This document shows positions 50,101-57,800 of a stretch of 64,000 nucleotides of DNA, piece by piece. Position 1 is the stretch's first letter, and every line of letters begins with the position of its first letter. This DNA comes from Streptomyces sp. CB02400. Its GTDB lineage: Bacteria > Actinomycetota > Actinomycetes > Streptomycetales > Streptomycetaceae. The DNA is taken from NCBI RefSeq assembly GCF_001905725.1, contig NZ_LIWB01000014.1, positions 1-64,000 of the forward strand, in the 5' to 3' direction. Under the pieces are notes generated by a model, which searched no databases, had not been told where the DNA came from, and saw only the letters and a list, made by a program, of their open reading frames with translations. The position numbers were made by a program, and so were the translations under genes.

Positions 50101-52897
50101 CGGAACCGGCAAGGTCGACCGGTCGGCGCTGCTGACAACGGACCCTGGTCCGGGCACGCCGTCCGGTGACGGAAGGACTCCCCCGGCCACGGCGACCGAG
50201 CGGCGGCTGGCGGCGATCTGGTGCGCGGTGCTGCGGGTGAGTGCCGTGTGCCGGGAGGACGACTTCTTCGAACTGGGCGGCGATTCGCTGCTCGTCCTCC
50301 AGGTGTTCGCCCGGCTCGCGGAGCGGGCGGGACCGCTGCCCCGGCCGACCGTGATCTACCGTCATCGCACCCTCGCCGCGCTGGCGGAGGCCGTGGACGC
50401 CGCCACGGGAGGGGACGTCACGGACGCCGCGTCCGCTCCGGCCGGTGACCGGGATCCGGGCCCGTTCCCGGTCACTCCCGGCCAGCGCGGGTTCCTCCTC
50501 GCCGAGGCGCTCTCGCCGGGCGTCGGAACGTGGCTGGCGCGGATCCGGCTGTCCGGGCCGCTGGATCCGGACCTCTTCCAGCGGGCGGTGGATGTTCTGG
50601 TGGAGCGCCACGGCATGCTGCGCACCGTCTTTCCCTCCGGTGCCCGGCCGCCCGTGCAGCAGGAGCTGCCCCGGTCGCTGCGGCTGCCGGTCGGCTTCGA
50701 GACGGTCGCCGGGCCCGCCGAGGTGGACGAGCGGGCCGCGAACGAGGCGGAGCGGCGTCTGGAACCCTGGGCGTGGCCGTTGATACGCCTGCGGGTGCTC
50801 ACCCTGGAGCCGCGGGAGCACGTTCTGCTGGTGCACGCGCACCATCTCATCGGCGACGGTTACAGTTCGGCGCTGTTGATACGGGAACTCATCGAGGCGT
50901 ACGACCGGCTGGCCGGCGGTGCCGCGCCCGGACTGACCGCGCTGCGGGCCGGTTTCCGCGACCATGCCCTGGCGGCGGCCGGGTCCGCCGCCGACGCACC
51001 GGCCACGGTGGAGCACCGGGCCCGGGCCGACCGGCTGAACGCCCCGTACCGGCCGCCGGTGCTGCGTACCGCCGCCGTGGGCGGCGACCACCGTTTCGAG
51101 TCGGCCGGGTTCACGCTCGACGCGGCACTGACGGCCGCCCTGCGCGAGGTCGCCTCGGCCGCGCGGACCACGCTGTACGCCCCGCTGCTGACCGCCTACT
51201 ACCAGGAGTTGACGGCGGTGACGGGCCGGCCGGATCTGGTCGTGGGACTGGCGGTCAGCGGCCGGGACGGTGCGCTGCCCGACGCGCACCGGGTCTTCGG
51301 GCCGTTCGCCACCGCCGTACCCGTGCGGCCGGCCGGCGCTGCCGACGCGCCCCTCACGGAAGGGGAGTTCGGTGACGCGCTGCGCCGGATCGTGGCGGAG
51401 GCGGAGGAGGCGCGCGTCCATGAGGACGTGGTGCCCCGGCACGCCGACGGTCTGCCCGTGACGTCGCAGTTCTTCTTCACCCACCTCGACTTCGCCGCGC
51501 TGGCCCCGCGGGGCGACGGTGTGCTGCGGGTGGCGGGGGAGGCGGGGGACAGCGTGTTCCTGCCGCCGTCGTCGGCGACGGACCTGTTCATGGCGGTACG
51601 GCCGGACGGTGACGGGCTGCGGGTCACGGTACGGGGCAGCGCCGCCGCGTTCCCGCCGGCCGCGCTCGACGGCTTCGTCCGCTCGGTGCGCGGCCGTCTG
51701 GTGCGGGCGGCCGGGAACCGCCGGGTCGTGGTGCCCCCGCCGAGGAAGCGGCGGGGGACGATGGACGCGGCTCTCGTCGGCTATCTGCCGGCGCCGGAGC
51801 ACCTCGCCCGGCTGGCCGGCCTGCCCGAGGCGGCGCTGCCCCGGGCCGAGGTGCGCGCCCTGCTGTTCCCCGACGGCGGCCCGAGACTGCTGGAGACGGT
51901 GCGCACACCGCTGGGCCGGTCGGGTTTCGTGTGTGTGCCGCTGTTCGCCGACGAACTCGGGCGGGGGGCCTCTCTGGTGGACCACACCGCTCGCGCGGTG
52001 TCGCTGGCCGCCTCCCTGGGCGCGCGCTGTGTGTCCCTCGCCGGGATGATCCCGTCGCTGACCGGATACGGCTTCGACGTGCTGCGGCACCGGCGGTACC
52101 CGTCGGCCGTGACGACGGGGCACGCGGCGACGGTGGTGTCGGTGGTCAGGACCGTGCACGCGGCGCTGGACGCGACCGGCCGGGATCTCGCCGACCTGGA
52201 GGTGGCGTTCGCCGGGCTGGGTTCGATCGGTGCGTCGTCGCTGGAGCTGCTGCTGTCGCCGGCGGCCCGCCCGCCCCGGCGTCTGCTGCTGTGCGACGTG
52301 CGCGGCAGCGGGGCACGGCTGAGGGAGTTCGGCCGTCGGCTGAGGGAGCGCGGGCTGGCCGGCGAGGTGGAGGTCGCCGAGGCACAGCGGATGCTGCCGG
52401 ACGCCGTGCACGCTGCGGATCTGCTGGTGACGGCGGTGAGCGGGGCGACGGCGGTGCTCGACGTCGACCGGCTCCGGCCCGGTGCCGTAGTGGTCGACGA
52501 TTCCTTCCCGCACTGCTTCGACACCGGACGGGCCCTCGCCCGTATGCGGGAACGGAGCGACGTCCTGGTCCTGGGCGGCGGGCTGCTGCACGTCGGCAGC
52601 ACCGGCCGGGAGGTCGCCGACGACCTCCCGGCCTCGGTGGCGGCCGGCTACCTCGCCCAGCCCTGGATCGAGGGCACCCTGGCCTCCTGCCGCGCCGAGT
52701 CCCTGCTGCGCGCCTCGGACGACCGGCTGCCGCTGGTGCACGGCCTGGTGGACGCGGCGGTGGCGCGGGCCCACTGGGACGCCATGGAGGAAGCCGGGGT
52801 CACGGCGGCACCGCTGCACCTGCTCGGTCACACCGTCGGCCCGGCATCGGGCGCCGGTCTCCCCGAGCCGCCGTCAGATACCGAACTCCGCCGGTGA
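41117..52897 (+). CDS. Hybrid acyl-AMP ligase / PKS / NRPS with C-terminal acyl-ACP-reductase-like domain
   Basis: 3,926 residues. Approximate domains: acyl-AMP ligase 1-545 (FSSGSTGAPKG, SWMPYFHDMGLIG, YGLAEATLAVAF, FAAL-like); ACP1 590-650 (GGGSLKAM); KS 660-1090 (Cys827 in DTACSSG, HGTGT, NIGHL); AT 1180-1480 (GHSVGE, AFHSP, malonyl type); KR 1580-1960 (GGAGGIGS, Ser in SSVSS, YAAAN; no LDD); ACP2 1990-2065 (GLDSLGA); C 2080-2500 (HHAAADG); A 2525-3010 (pocket about DARSHGLVNK, no prediction); T 3020-3090 (GGDSLL); C 3110-3540 (HHLIGDG); AAR-like 3548-3926 (VGYLPAPEHLARL, nucleotide loop GLGSIGAS near 3702, Cys3858 in ASCRAESLL). Predicted path: a fatty acid is adenylated and loaded, extended once with malonyl-CoA, reduced to a 3-hydroxyacyl chain and joined to one amino acid. 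Release could be reduction to an aldehyde by the last domain or capture by a nucleophile at the second C domain. No thioesterase is present. Confidence 0.85.
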   Translation: MNAVTLLDVLLDAARRAPDQVVVHVRGDGGETPVTFRRLLEDSLRVAGGYRDAGVAPGTCVPVVADRGEDFQPLFWGAVAAGLVPVPLAPDVRRVRPVWEHLGRPPVAVDEACADVAGQLPEDARVLRLEELRTSSAVESPATAAPDDLAFLQFSSGSTGAPKGVELTHAAVLANLRQLTGAAALTDRDVVVSWMPYFHDMGLIGTHLAPLAARAKQVRIAPLSFAKNPRLWFEVAAAHRATLLSAANFALALTVRRVPEEVFAGLDLSTVRLLLVGAEPISATVWRDFAARTRPSGLDPRAATPVYGLAEATLAVAFPPPDEVAVPVALERAALSRGRAVEREPGGDAVELMDVGLPVPGCSVRVTDDRGRPLGDRRVGHVEVRGPQVARGYHGLPEATAAAFADGWLRTGDLGFLRDGRLCVSGRHKDVLFVNGRTFHAPDMEEVAAATPGVPPGTTVVVGSTDPVTGGERVVVFVAWARPPRSAAGVLDRVAGRVRAALGHDDVRVFALPPSAFPRTTSGKVRRQRMRSRFEEGAYRPTAASGAAPTSQEPPRPSGGPVPVPRSRAEVRGVVREVWAKVLGIPEPSFGDRDRFAELGGGSLKAMEALAELERALDVTLGPAVMRDDTVAALTDHLLDAAGRQVSERRGTGDGTSSRGPETAVVGLACRFPGAGTPEEFWELLTAGRDAVTEVPAGRWGTAGAAAEEDGRWGAFLDDPAAFDAGHFGIGAEEARALDPQARIFLELAHEALERAGYAGPRRRGLRIGVFAAVGDSGYRQILADAALGTAPPAESALTGNLPNLVAARVAHCLDLDGPALAVDTACSSGLVALHLARRSLADGECDLAVVGGVNLHLTPAAHRSLEAAQALSPTGRSRAFGSAADGFVPGEGGAALVVRRLAEAHRDDDTVLAVVRGTAVNNDGTSLSLMAPNPLRQREVITLAHRDCGVDPASVTYVEAHGTGTAVGDPIELRSLAHAFPPRPDGRPRLLGSVKTNIGHLLNAAALPSLVKVLLALGHGRLPASLHHAPPSPAVERSGFALVTEPTDWESVGPRRAGVNAFGFGGTNAHAVLEEAPPAPVRTARRAGDGPRLLTLSAGSAEGLEAWVSRLAEHLREHPELDEADVCATAGAARDERPHRLAIVADGDLPERLTAACTARQGAITGTVTHRPRTVFVLPGQGGLRPGPGAALYATAPVYRATLDEASAVVGRVCGRELTDWCVDGDVAEDDLAATEVAQPLLVAHGVALARQLTAWGVRPDAVVGHSVGELAAACVGGMLSLREAVTFAAERGRLMGGSTAPGAMAAVLGAEEREVSALVDASGGELAVAAYNGPGRLVISGTPDAVREASRRLTERDAVVRPLRVSRAFHSPLMEPVAQALSDAARELTPTAPTTPVMSTLTAAWQPSMTPVHLREHALRPVRFDRAVTRLVEEGYDTFVDLGPTRTMAADGDVFVVSAVEAPDGARELLETVAQLWTRGVPVDRTTLDKGSRRVPLPPYPYQRRRYWPEPTAQDLLHDIVWQNTPSAGSRAAGAMGVPPLERSREWGRVGATAPRKRRAAQPHPRPAPTHPAVAVTGADPAAVRRLADRLAAQEADAVETPDTVILLADTTRPQTAADLSQHQHQAVTALHEALALLDRTGARRLLVVTQDAHVTGHNAERPNPAQAILGGLALAVPQESTGVIANWIDLSSLDDEEQHLRALLAETSAPQAEGAVAWRAGQRSVRTVVPRTGEHPARTALLPADGTFLITGGAGGIGSALARQLANRARPVLVLAGRSPHPPQGLLEELTALGADARYVTADLTVPDDVERLVAGLPPLDAVFHAAGVARPGSLRGTDVRETVDALGAKTLGTVLLAEALDRHGQRPGVCVAFSSVSSVLPGLAGALGAYAAANAFLDSFAGAERRAGRPWLSVNLGPFGETGLAAGGADGLATAAGRPLATAPALAALRSACGTDMAQLVLADLTPAAPPAAPMPPPTADGTSSRTPASSGTAAVLRELLARSLDVPPAAVDDDTPFLTLGLDSLGAVDLVKRLERKLGRSLPTTLFFEHRTVRELAAHLDDRAPDRPDHSDGEPFDLTPVQLALHTSSLLHPDVPARGHLRLTVRGPLDTGVLGRALAHLAERHGMLRLRVDTSGARPTQRVAAPVPVADWYEVRDCAAEDLAGTESAVCNRPFDLTAGPPVRAVLLRQEPELAHLLLVVHHAAADGYSLNVLVEELWTSYTALWHGEPAPRPTSPAPDFARYAASTRHSGVPDAVRRYWTERLAVRGAPLRLPYDGDPDAPATGPIVQHHGAFDAESSAGLERLAAAHGVSLFHLLLAAYVRCLARWTGRRDVAVNVARAGREDRFDGVDRLVGPLADTLPLLCEVDGEEPVVTLAERLRRLWLESERHAGVSSLDLAGMLPGAGAGPRTVSPAGFSFARFPAAAAPGCPVEVGATAAGTGSATTRLSLLCWADGPVLRVSWNFPAPLFERATVARLDREFREELAAFVPMPGPAPSALPDGRLPLVTRLLDRFRARPGATAVDAGEASLTYGELDRASAALAARLRAHGVRPGDLVGLLTEPGVDTVVGVVGILRAGAGWVPLDPEHPRARLTDQLTRTGASTVVCHSPTLRLAQALNGVRTVAADGPSDDDGRTADVAPDPGAVAYVIFTSGSTGRPKAVPVTHRAMENYLDWAVDTFGYGPDDRLAQTASPCFDASVRQLLAPLMVGGTVVTVPRHLLRDPELLLARVERARVTVWSSVPTLWEQLLSAAEARAGQGVAPVDLSALRWVHVGGEALPVEHVRRWFDLFGSGTRVANLYGPTETTVNATCHIIEARPGDEVRRLPIGRPAAGALLEVVDADGAVCGAGEAGELLISGTGLTSGYLGEPELTARAFTTRGGRRWYRSGDRVRRSADGVLEFLGRVDDQVKIRGNRVEPGEVEAALQTCPGVGRAVVLAHGGRLLAFVTTRAGAERPVAGEVRRHLAGLLPSYMVPARITFVDALPLTGTGKVDRSALLTTDPGPGTPSGDGRTPPATATERRLAAIWCAVLRVSAVCREDDFFELGGDSLLVLQVFARLAERAGPLPRPTVIYRHRTLAALAEAVDAATGGDVTDAASAPAGDRDPGPFPVTPGQRGFLLAEALSPGVGTWLARIRLSGPLDPDLFQRAVDVLVERHGMLRTVFPSGARPPVQQELPRSLRLPVGFETVAGPAEVDERAANEAERRLEPWAWPLIRLRVLTLEPREHVLLVHAHHLIGDGYSSALLIRELIEAYDRLAGGAAPGLTALRAGFRDHALAAAGSAADAPATVEHRARADRLNAPYRPPVLRTAAVGGDHRFESAGFTLDAALTAALREVASAARTTLYAPLLTAYYQELTAVTGRPDLVVGLAVSGRDGALPDAHRVFGPFATAVPVRPAGAADAPLTEGEFGDALRRIVAEAEEARVHEDVVPRHADGLPVTSQFFFTHLDFAALAPRGDGVLRVAGEAGDSVFLPPSSATDLFMAVRPDGDGLRVTVRGSAAAFPPAALDGFVRSVRGRLVRAAGNRRVVVPPPRKRRGTMDAALVGYLPAPEHLARLAGLPEAALPRAEVRALLFPDGGPRLLETVRTPLGRSGFVCVPLFADELGRGASLVDHTARAVSLAASLGARCVSLAGMIPSLTGYGFDVLRHRRYPSAVTTGHAATVVSVVRTVHAALDATGRDLADLEVAFAGLGSIGASSLELLLSPAARPPRRLLLCDVRGSGARLREFGRRLRERGLAGEVEVAEAQRMLPDAVHAADLLVTAVSGATAVLDVDRLRPGAVVVDDSFPHCFDTGRALARMRERSDVLVLGGGLLHVGSTGREVADDLPASVAAGYLAQPWIEGTLASCRAESLLRASDDRLPLVHGLVDAAVARAHWDAMEEAGVTAAPLHLLGHTVGPASGAGLPEPPSDTELRR
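45729..45770 (+). repeat. Streptomyces extragenic hairpin repeat inserted in frame in the synthase gene
   Basis: The block starting GGGGGTCCCCCCGCTCGAGC and ending GAGAGTGGGGGAGG is a form of a hairpin repeat common between genes in Streptomyces. Its arms CCCCCGCTC and GAGAGTGGGGG pair imperfectly. Here it lies inside the coding region and adds the peptide MGVPPLERSREWGR in the linker between AT and KR without a frameshift. The identification of the repeat family is from memory of streptomycete genomes. Confidence 0.65.
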
Positions 52898-53425
52898 GAG
52901 GTTGAGGGCCGAGCAGGCGTCGCGCACGGCGTACTGCTCGGCCGGCTCGAAGCTGCCGTCGGCCCCGGCGACGACGAGGCCGGTCTGGACGACGGCCCGG
53001 GCCTCGACCGGCTTCTTCGCCGCCTTGGCGATGTCCTCCAGTGCCCGGGCCTTGCCCAGCTCGAAGTTGGCCGTGAGCCGGTCCACGTGTTCGTTGAACC
53101 GCTTGCGGAGCTGGTCCGGCGGGAAGTTCTGCAAGACCTCGTTGGAGACGATCAGTTCCTCCACGCGCTGCCGCTCGGCCGGGTCGACGCGTCCGTCGGC
53201 CGCGGCGACCAGCGCGCACATCGCCATGCTGGCGTCCCGGTAGGCACCGCTCTTGAGCTCCGCCTTGGCCGACGCGAGCTGGGACTTGAACAGCCCCATG
53301 AGCTGGGCCTTGGAGCCGCCACCCGAGGAGGAACCGTGCCCGTGCTGCTGTCCGCTCCCCGCCCGTGCGCCCTGGGACTGCTGGAGGGCCCTGGCCTGTT
53401 CCTTGAGCCGGTCAAACATCGCCAC
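52874..53425 (-). CDS. TerB-like tellurite-resistance family protein
   Basis: 183 residues. The N-terminus (AMFDRLKEQARALQQSQGAR) is followed by a Gly/Ser/His-rich linker and then a helical TerB domain with the repeated acidic motif AADGRVDPAE and AGADGSFEPAE, as in TerB/DjlA-like folds that bind metal ions. The start shown is a GTG at 53425 with an AGAGG site about 10 bases upstream; an ATG at 53419 is possible. The 3' end overlaps the convergent hybrid synthase by 24 bases. Other ter genes are not in the window, so a role in tellurite resistance is not implied. Confidence 0.8.
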   Translation of the reverse strand: MAMFDRLKEQARALQQSQGARAGSGQQHGHGSSSGGGSKAQLMGLFKSQLASAKAELKSGAYRDASMAMCALVAAADGRVDPAERQRVEELIVSNEVLQNFPPDQLRKRFNEHVDRLTANFELGKARALEDIAKAAKKPVEARAVVQTGLVVAGADGSFEPAEQYAVRDACSALNLSPAEFGI

Positions 53426-53642
53426 TTGGTGCCACCTCTTCTGTCGCTGTCACGGTCCGTCCGGTCAAACGGACGCGGCCACGACCATGTTCCCGGACGG
53501 CAAAAGAAAAGCAAAGAAGAACAGCCCGCGGTTCGGCCGCCGGGGCCCGCTCGGCGCCGGAACGACGGAAACCCGGATATCCCGGTCAGCGGTTGAACAG
53601 ATCGCAGGTTTAGCCTCCCGCAGGACGGGTGAGGCGGCTGGG

Positions 53643-54701
53643 ATGTCGTCGCCCAGCATCCCCGCCGCCGTCCCCCGTACCGAACAGGACGACACGTCCC
53701 GGCGGGCGCCGCAGCGTGACGCGTTCTTCGACAACGCCAAGTACCTGGCGATCGTGCTGGTCGCGGTGGGACACGCCTGGGAGCCGCTGCGCGACGGCAG
53801 CCGGGCCGTCAGCGCGCTGTACATGCTCGTCTACGCGTTCCACATGCCCGCGTTCATCGTCGTCGCGGGCTACCACTCGCGCGGCTTCGACGGCAGTCCG
53901 GAGCGCGTCAAGCGCCTGATCACCGGCGTCGTCCTGCCGTACATCGTGTTCGAGACGGCGTACACCTTCTTCACCCGGTGGACGGACGGCGTCCCCGACC
54001 GGCCGGTCACGCTGTTGGAGCCGCTGTATCTGACGTGGTTCCTGGCCGCGTTGTTCGTGTGGCGGCTCACCACGCCGCTGTGGAAGCTCGTGCGGTGGCC
54101 GGTTCCCGTCGCGCTCGTCGTCGCCATGCTGGCGACGGTGTCCCCGTCGCTCGGCGAGGACCTCGACGTGCAGCGCATGCTGCAGTTCCTGCCGTACTTC
54201 GTGCTCGGTCTCGTCCTGCGGCCCGAGCACTTCCGGATGGTGCGCCGCCGCCGGGTGCGGATGCTGGCCGTCCCGGTGTTCGCGGTGGCACTGGCCGCGG
54301 CGTACTGGGCGGTCCCGCGGGTGACGTCCGGCTGGCTCTACCACGGGGACAGCGCGCAGGAACTGTCCGCCCCGGCCTGGTACGGCCCCGCCGTGACCCT
54401 GGTCCTGTTCGGCTGCTCGCTGCTCCTCGTCGCCTGTTTCCTCGCCTGGGTGCCGGGACGGCGGACCTGGTTCACGGCGCTCGGCGCGGCCACGCTGTAC
54501 GGCTACCTCCTGCACGGTTTCGTCGCGCAGGTCAGCAAGTACTGGGGCTGGTACGACCCGGACTGGCTGTACCGCCCGCTCGGCGAGATCACGGTCACCC
54601 TGGTCGCCGCCGTGGTCGTGACGGTGCTGTGCACACCGCCGGTGCGGCGGGTCTTCCGCTGGGCGGTGGAGCCGAGGACCGCCTGGGCGTTCAGGCGCTG
54701 A
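53643..54701 (+). CDS. Integral membrane acyltransferase (acyltransferase_3 / fucose O-acetylase-like)
   Basis: 352 residues with about ten hydrophobic segments. The N-terminal RDAFFDNAKYLAIVLVAVGH and YAFHMPAFIVVAGY are the signature of acyltransferase_3 proteins, where the His in VGH is thought to be catalytic; LTWFLAALFVW and a C-terminal LYGYLLHGF follow the family pattern. Members O-acylate sugars of exopolysaccharides, cell-wall polymers or antibiotics. The ATG at 53643 begins the homologous part. It is the first rightward gene after the TerB gene; the acceptor is unknown. Confidence 0.8.
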   Translation: MSSPSIPAAVPRTEQDDTSRRAPQRDAFFDNAKYLAIVLVAVGHAWEPLRDGSRAVSALYMLVYAFHMPAFIVVAGYHSRGFDGSPERVKRLITGVVLPYIVFETAYTFFTRWTDGVPDRPVTLLEPLYLTWFLAALFVWRLTTPLWKLVRWPVPVALVVAMLATVSPSLGEDLDVQRMLQFLPYFVLGLVLRPEHFRMVRRRRVRMLAVPVFAVALAAAYWAVPRVTSGWLYHGDSAQELSAPAWYGPAVTLVLFGCSLLLVACFLAWVPGRRTWFTALGAATLYGYLLHGFVAQVSKYWGWYDPDWLYRPLGEITVTLVAAVVVTVLCTPPVRRVFRWAVEPRTAWAFRR

Positions 54702-54729
54702 CCGGGTCGCGTACCTCCTTCCGCTGATC

Positions 54730-54761
54730 GTTCACGGCTGCTTCATCCGCGTTCACCTGCG
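54730..54761 (+). promoter_or_regulatory. PHO-box-like direct repeats
   Basis: GTTCACGGCTG, CTTCATCCGC and GTTCACCTGCG follow one another at 54730, 54741 and 54751. Streptomyces PhoP binds tandem 11-base units of the GTTCACC type. Spacing here is 11 then 10 bases. The site is about 80-110 bases upstream of the secreted phosphoesterase gene, a sensible target of phosphate control. Confidence 0.6.
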
Positions 54762-54841
54762 CCGCCCAGGATTCGCCATGGGCATGCCCGCAACTGCCGG
54801 TGTGCCCTTCATCGTGCGGCGATCAGGGAGGGCGGCTGCTG

Positions 54842-57800
54842 ATGCGGACAGGACAGCGGCGAAGACGGCCGGGCGGCGGGTCCGGGGCGCGGCGCCTCAC
54901 GGGAGTGGCGCTCGCGGCGCTGCTCCTGGTGAGCGGGAACACGGCGGCGGTCCAGGCCGCCCCGGAGCGGCCTGCGCAAGCCGGTTCGGCGGAGGGGACC
55001 AGCCTGCCGGCGCTGGTCCCCCGTGACGGGACCTATCTGGAGGGCACCGAGCACATCGCGGCCACGCCGACGCTCGCCGGCGACTCCGTGACGAAGCTGG
55101 CGGTCGACGGGAAGGAGGTCGCCGCGGAGCGGACGGTCGGGGTGTCCCGGCTCACCTTCGACGTCGGCTCGAACTCGACGGAGGCCCGCTACCGCAACCA
55201 CATCGTGGTCAACGGCGACTACCGGGCCGACATCGGCGACCTCGTCAACGAACGGGGCACGATCGAGATACCGAACCGGCACCTGGTCAAGGGCGAGAAC
55301 ACGGTCGAGGTCGTCGCCGGTACCGTCGAGAGCTCGTGCGGCACCAACCACGACGACTTCGTGCTCTCGGACATCCGGCTGGATCTGCTCGGCGAGAGGG
55401 CCGACGGCGAGGAGAACGAGTACACCTACTCCTTCGGCGACGGCAGTTGCGGCTCCAACCCCACGCTGCGGACGAAGGCGGCACTCACCTTCTTCGTGCT
55501 GGGCGATCCGCAGGGCACCACCGGTCTGCGCGCCGAGCTGGACACCACGAAGCTCCGCAACGGCGCGCACGTCATCGGCGCGACCACCGCGTCGGGCAAG
55601 ACGGTCGAGAACGACGTGACCGTCAACAATGCGCCCGCGGGCGCGCCCCGGCTGCTGCCCGAGGACGGCACGCTGGTGGCCGGCCGGCAGACGGTGTCCG
55701 CGAGCCTCCCGGCCGGAACCGACGGCGGCGTCGGGTCGCTGACCGTGGACGGTGCGGCGCCCGTCACCGAGGCGCACCTCGGCAGCGGCGCGGCCACCTT
55801 CTCCTTCGACGTCGGCTCGAACTCGATCGACGACAAGTACGACAACCACCTGCTGGTCAACGGCAAGCGGATCGACCTGGGCGGCACCTGGGTGAGCCAG
55901 CGGGTGGAGATCGCCATCCCGGCCCGCCATCTGGTGCCAGGGGACAACACCGTCAAGGTCGTCACCAGCGCCTACCGGGAAAGCTGCGGCGACAACCGCG
56001 ACGACTTCGACATCGCGGACCTCGAACTCGCCCTGGACGGCGGCACCGTCACGGGCCGGGACATCGCGGACTCCTACGCCCTGGGCGACGGTTCCTGCGG
56101 CAGCGGTGACACGCGCCTGCGGGAGGTCGAGCTGCACTACTCGATCGACGCACCGGCCGTGCACGTCAGCGACACCCTCGGCGCCGGGACCGCGACCCTC
56201 GGCTTCACCGTGGGCAGCAACTCGATCGAGGCCCGCTACGGGAACCACGTCCTGGTGAACGGCCGCAAGCACGTACTGGAGAGCGACGTCGCCGGACGCC
56301 ACGTCGACCTGGCCTTCCCCAACGAGTGGCTCGAACCCGGCTGGAACACCGTCGACTTCGTCGCCGGCACGTACCCCACCTCATGCGGGGACAACCGCGA
56401 CGACTTCGCCGTCTCCGGCATCACCCTCACCCCGGCGAGCGGCACCGCCACCGGGCGGATGCTCAAGGGCTCGTACGGTCTCGGCGACGGGAACTGCGGC
56501 GACAACGTCAACCCGCTGACCGAGATCGACCTCGAGTTCTTCGTCGAGGGCGCGGCCCAGGGGCTGCGCGCCGACCTCGACACCCGGCGGATCGACGACG
56601 GCGAGCACACTCTCGCCGCGACCTCCCGGTCCGGTGAGAAGGCCACGCGCACGCTGGTCACCGACAACTCGGCGCCCCGGATCGCCGCCAGTACCCCGGC
56701 CGCCGGGCAGCGGATCACCGCGTCGGTCGTGCTCGACGTACGGCTGGAGGACGCGTCCGGCGTGGTCGACGGACCCGAGGTGAGGCTCGACGGGAAGCCG
56801 GTCGAGCCCGGCACGCCCATTGGGCCGGGCCTGTCCGCCGGTCAGCACACCCTGTCGGTGTCCGGCACCGACAGCCTCGGCAACACCGGCACCCGTGAAG
56901 TGAAGTTCACCTCCGCCGGCATTCCGGACACCCCCACGGGTCTCACCCCGAAGGCCGGCACGACCGACGCGGGCCGCAGTGTCCGGCTGTCGGCCGAGGT
57001 GGCGGAGCCCGACGGGGGCGAGGTGAGCGCCACGTTCTCCGAGGCCGAGATCCTCACGCCGCAGCAGGTGTACGAGGGAACCGCGGACTCCGTCCCCACG
57101 ACGCTGCGGGTGCCGGGCGAGCGCCGGGTGAAGGCCACCGGCCTCGCACCCGCCGACGGCAGGACACTCGACGCGCCCGCCGCGCAGGACGTCGCGTACC
57201 AGCGGTTCGACGTCCGTGTGAAGGGCCGTACCGACGCGCCGGTGCTGCGCTGGGAGGGTGTCATCGACCCCGAACGGCTCGCCGCGCTGCGCGTGTGGAA
57301 CACGGCGACGAAGCAGTGGGACGTCCTGACGAGCGCCCGGGGCGCCGCCGAGGGCGACACCGTGCTGACGGCGGTCGTCGACCGGGCGTACATCGACCGG
57401 CAGCAGGTCCACGTCATGGTGACCGGCGAGGACCCGTTCGCCGACGACATCGACGCCGGTGACCCGGACCGGTTCGCCGACCCGGACGCGTACGACTTCT
57501 CGATCGTCCACTTCACCGACACGCAGTACCTCTCCGAGGGTGCGGTGGAGCAGGAGACGGCCGCGGAACGCGCGGTGTGGGAGAAGGCGTACGGGGACGT
57601 CACGCGCTGGATCGCCGCCAACAAGGACGAGCGGAAGATCTCGTACGTGGCCCACACCGGCGACATCATCGAGAACAACATCCGCAAGCCCGCCGACGAG
57701 GCCACCCGACGGCAGGTCGTGGGCGAGATGGAGGTGTCCTCGGAGCAGCAGCGGATCCTCGACGACGCCGGGGTCCCCAACGGTGTGATCGCGGGCAACC

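Noticed and set aside
47837..52831. A minus-strand open frame of about 1,660 codons opposite the hybrid synthase
   Set aside because: Same shadow effect. The translation is rich in Arg, Gln, His and Pro with no motif, and the plus strand has intact KR/C/A/T/C signatures.
52874..53425. Tellurite resistance operon
   Set aside because: Only a TerB-like gene is present; other ter genes are not in the window, and stand-alone TerB-like proteins are common in Streptomyces.
53426..53642. A possible iron box in the TerB/acyltransferase intergenic region (a GGTTTAGCCT segment)
   Set aside because: Only a short half-site matches, there is no dyad, and neither neighbour has an evident link to iron.
54704..54841. 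An earlier start of the phosphoesterase at 54800
   Set aside because: The added residues precede the signal peptide awkwardly and lack a ribosome site; GGGAGGG fits the ATG at 54842.
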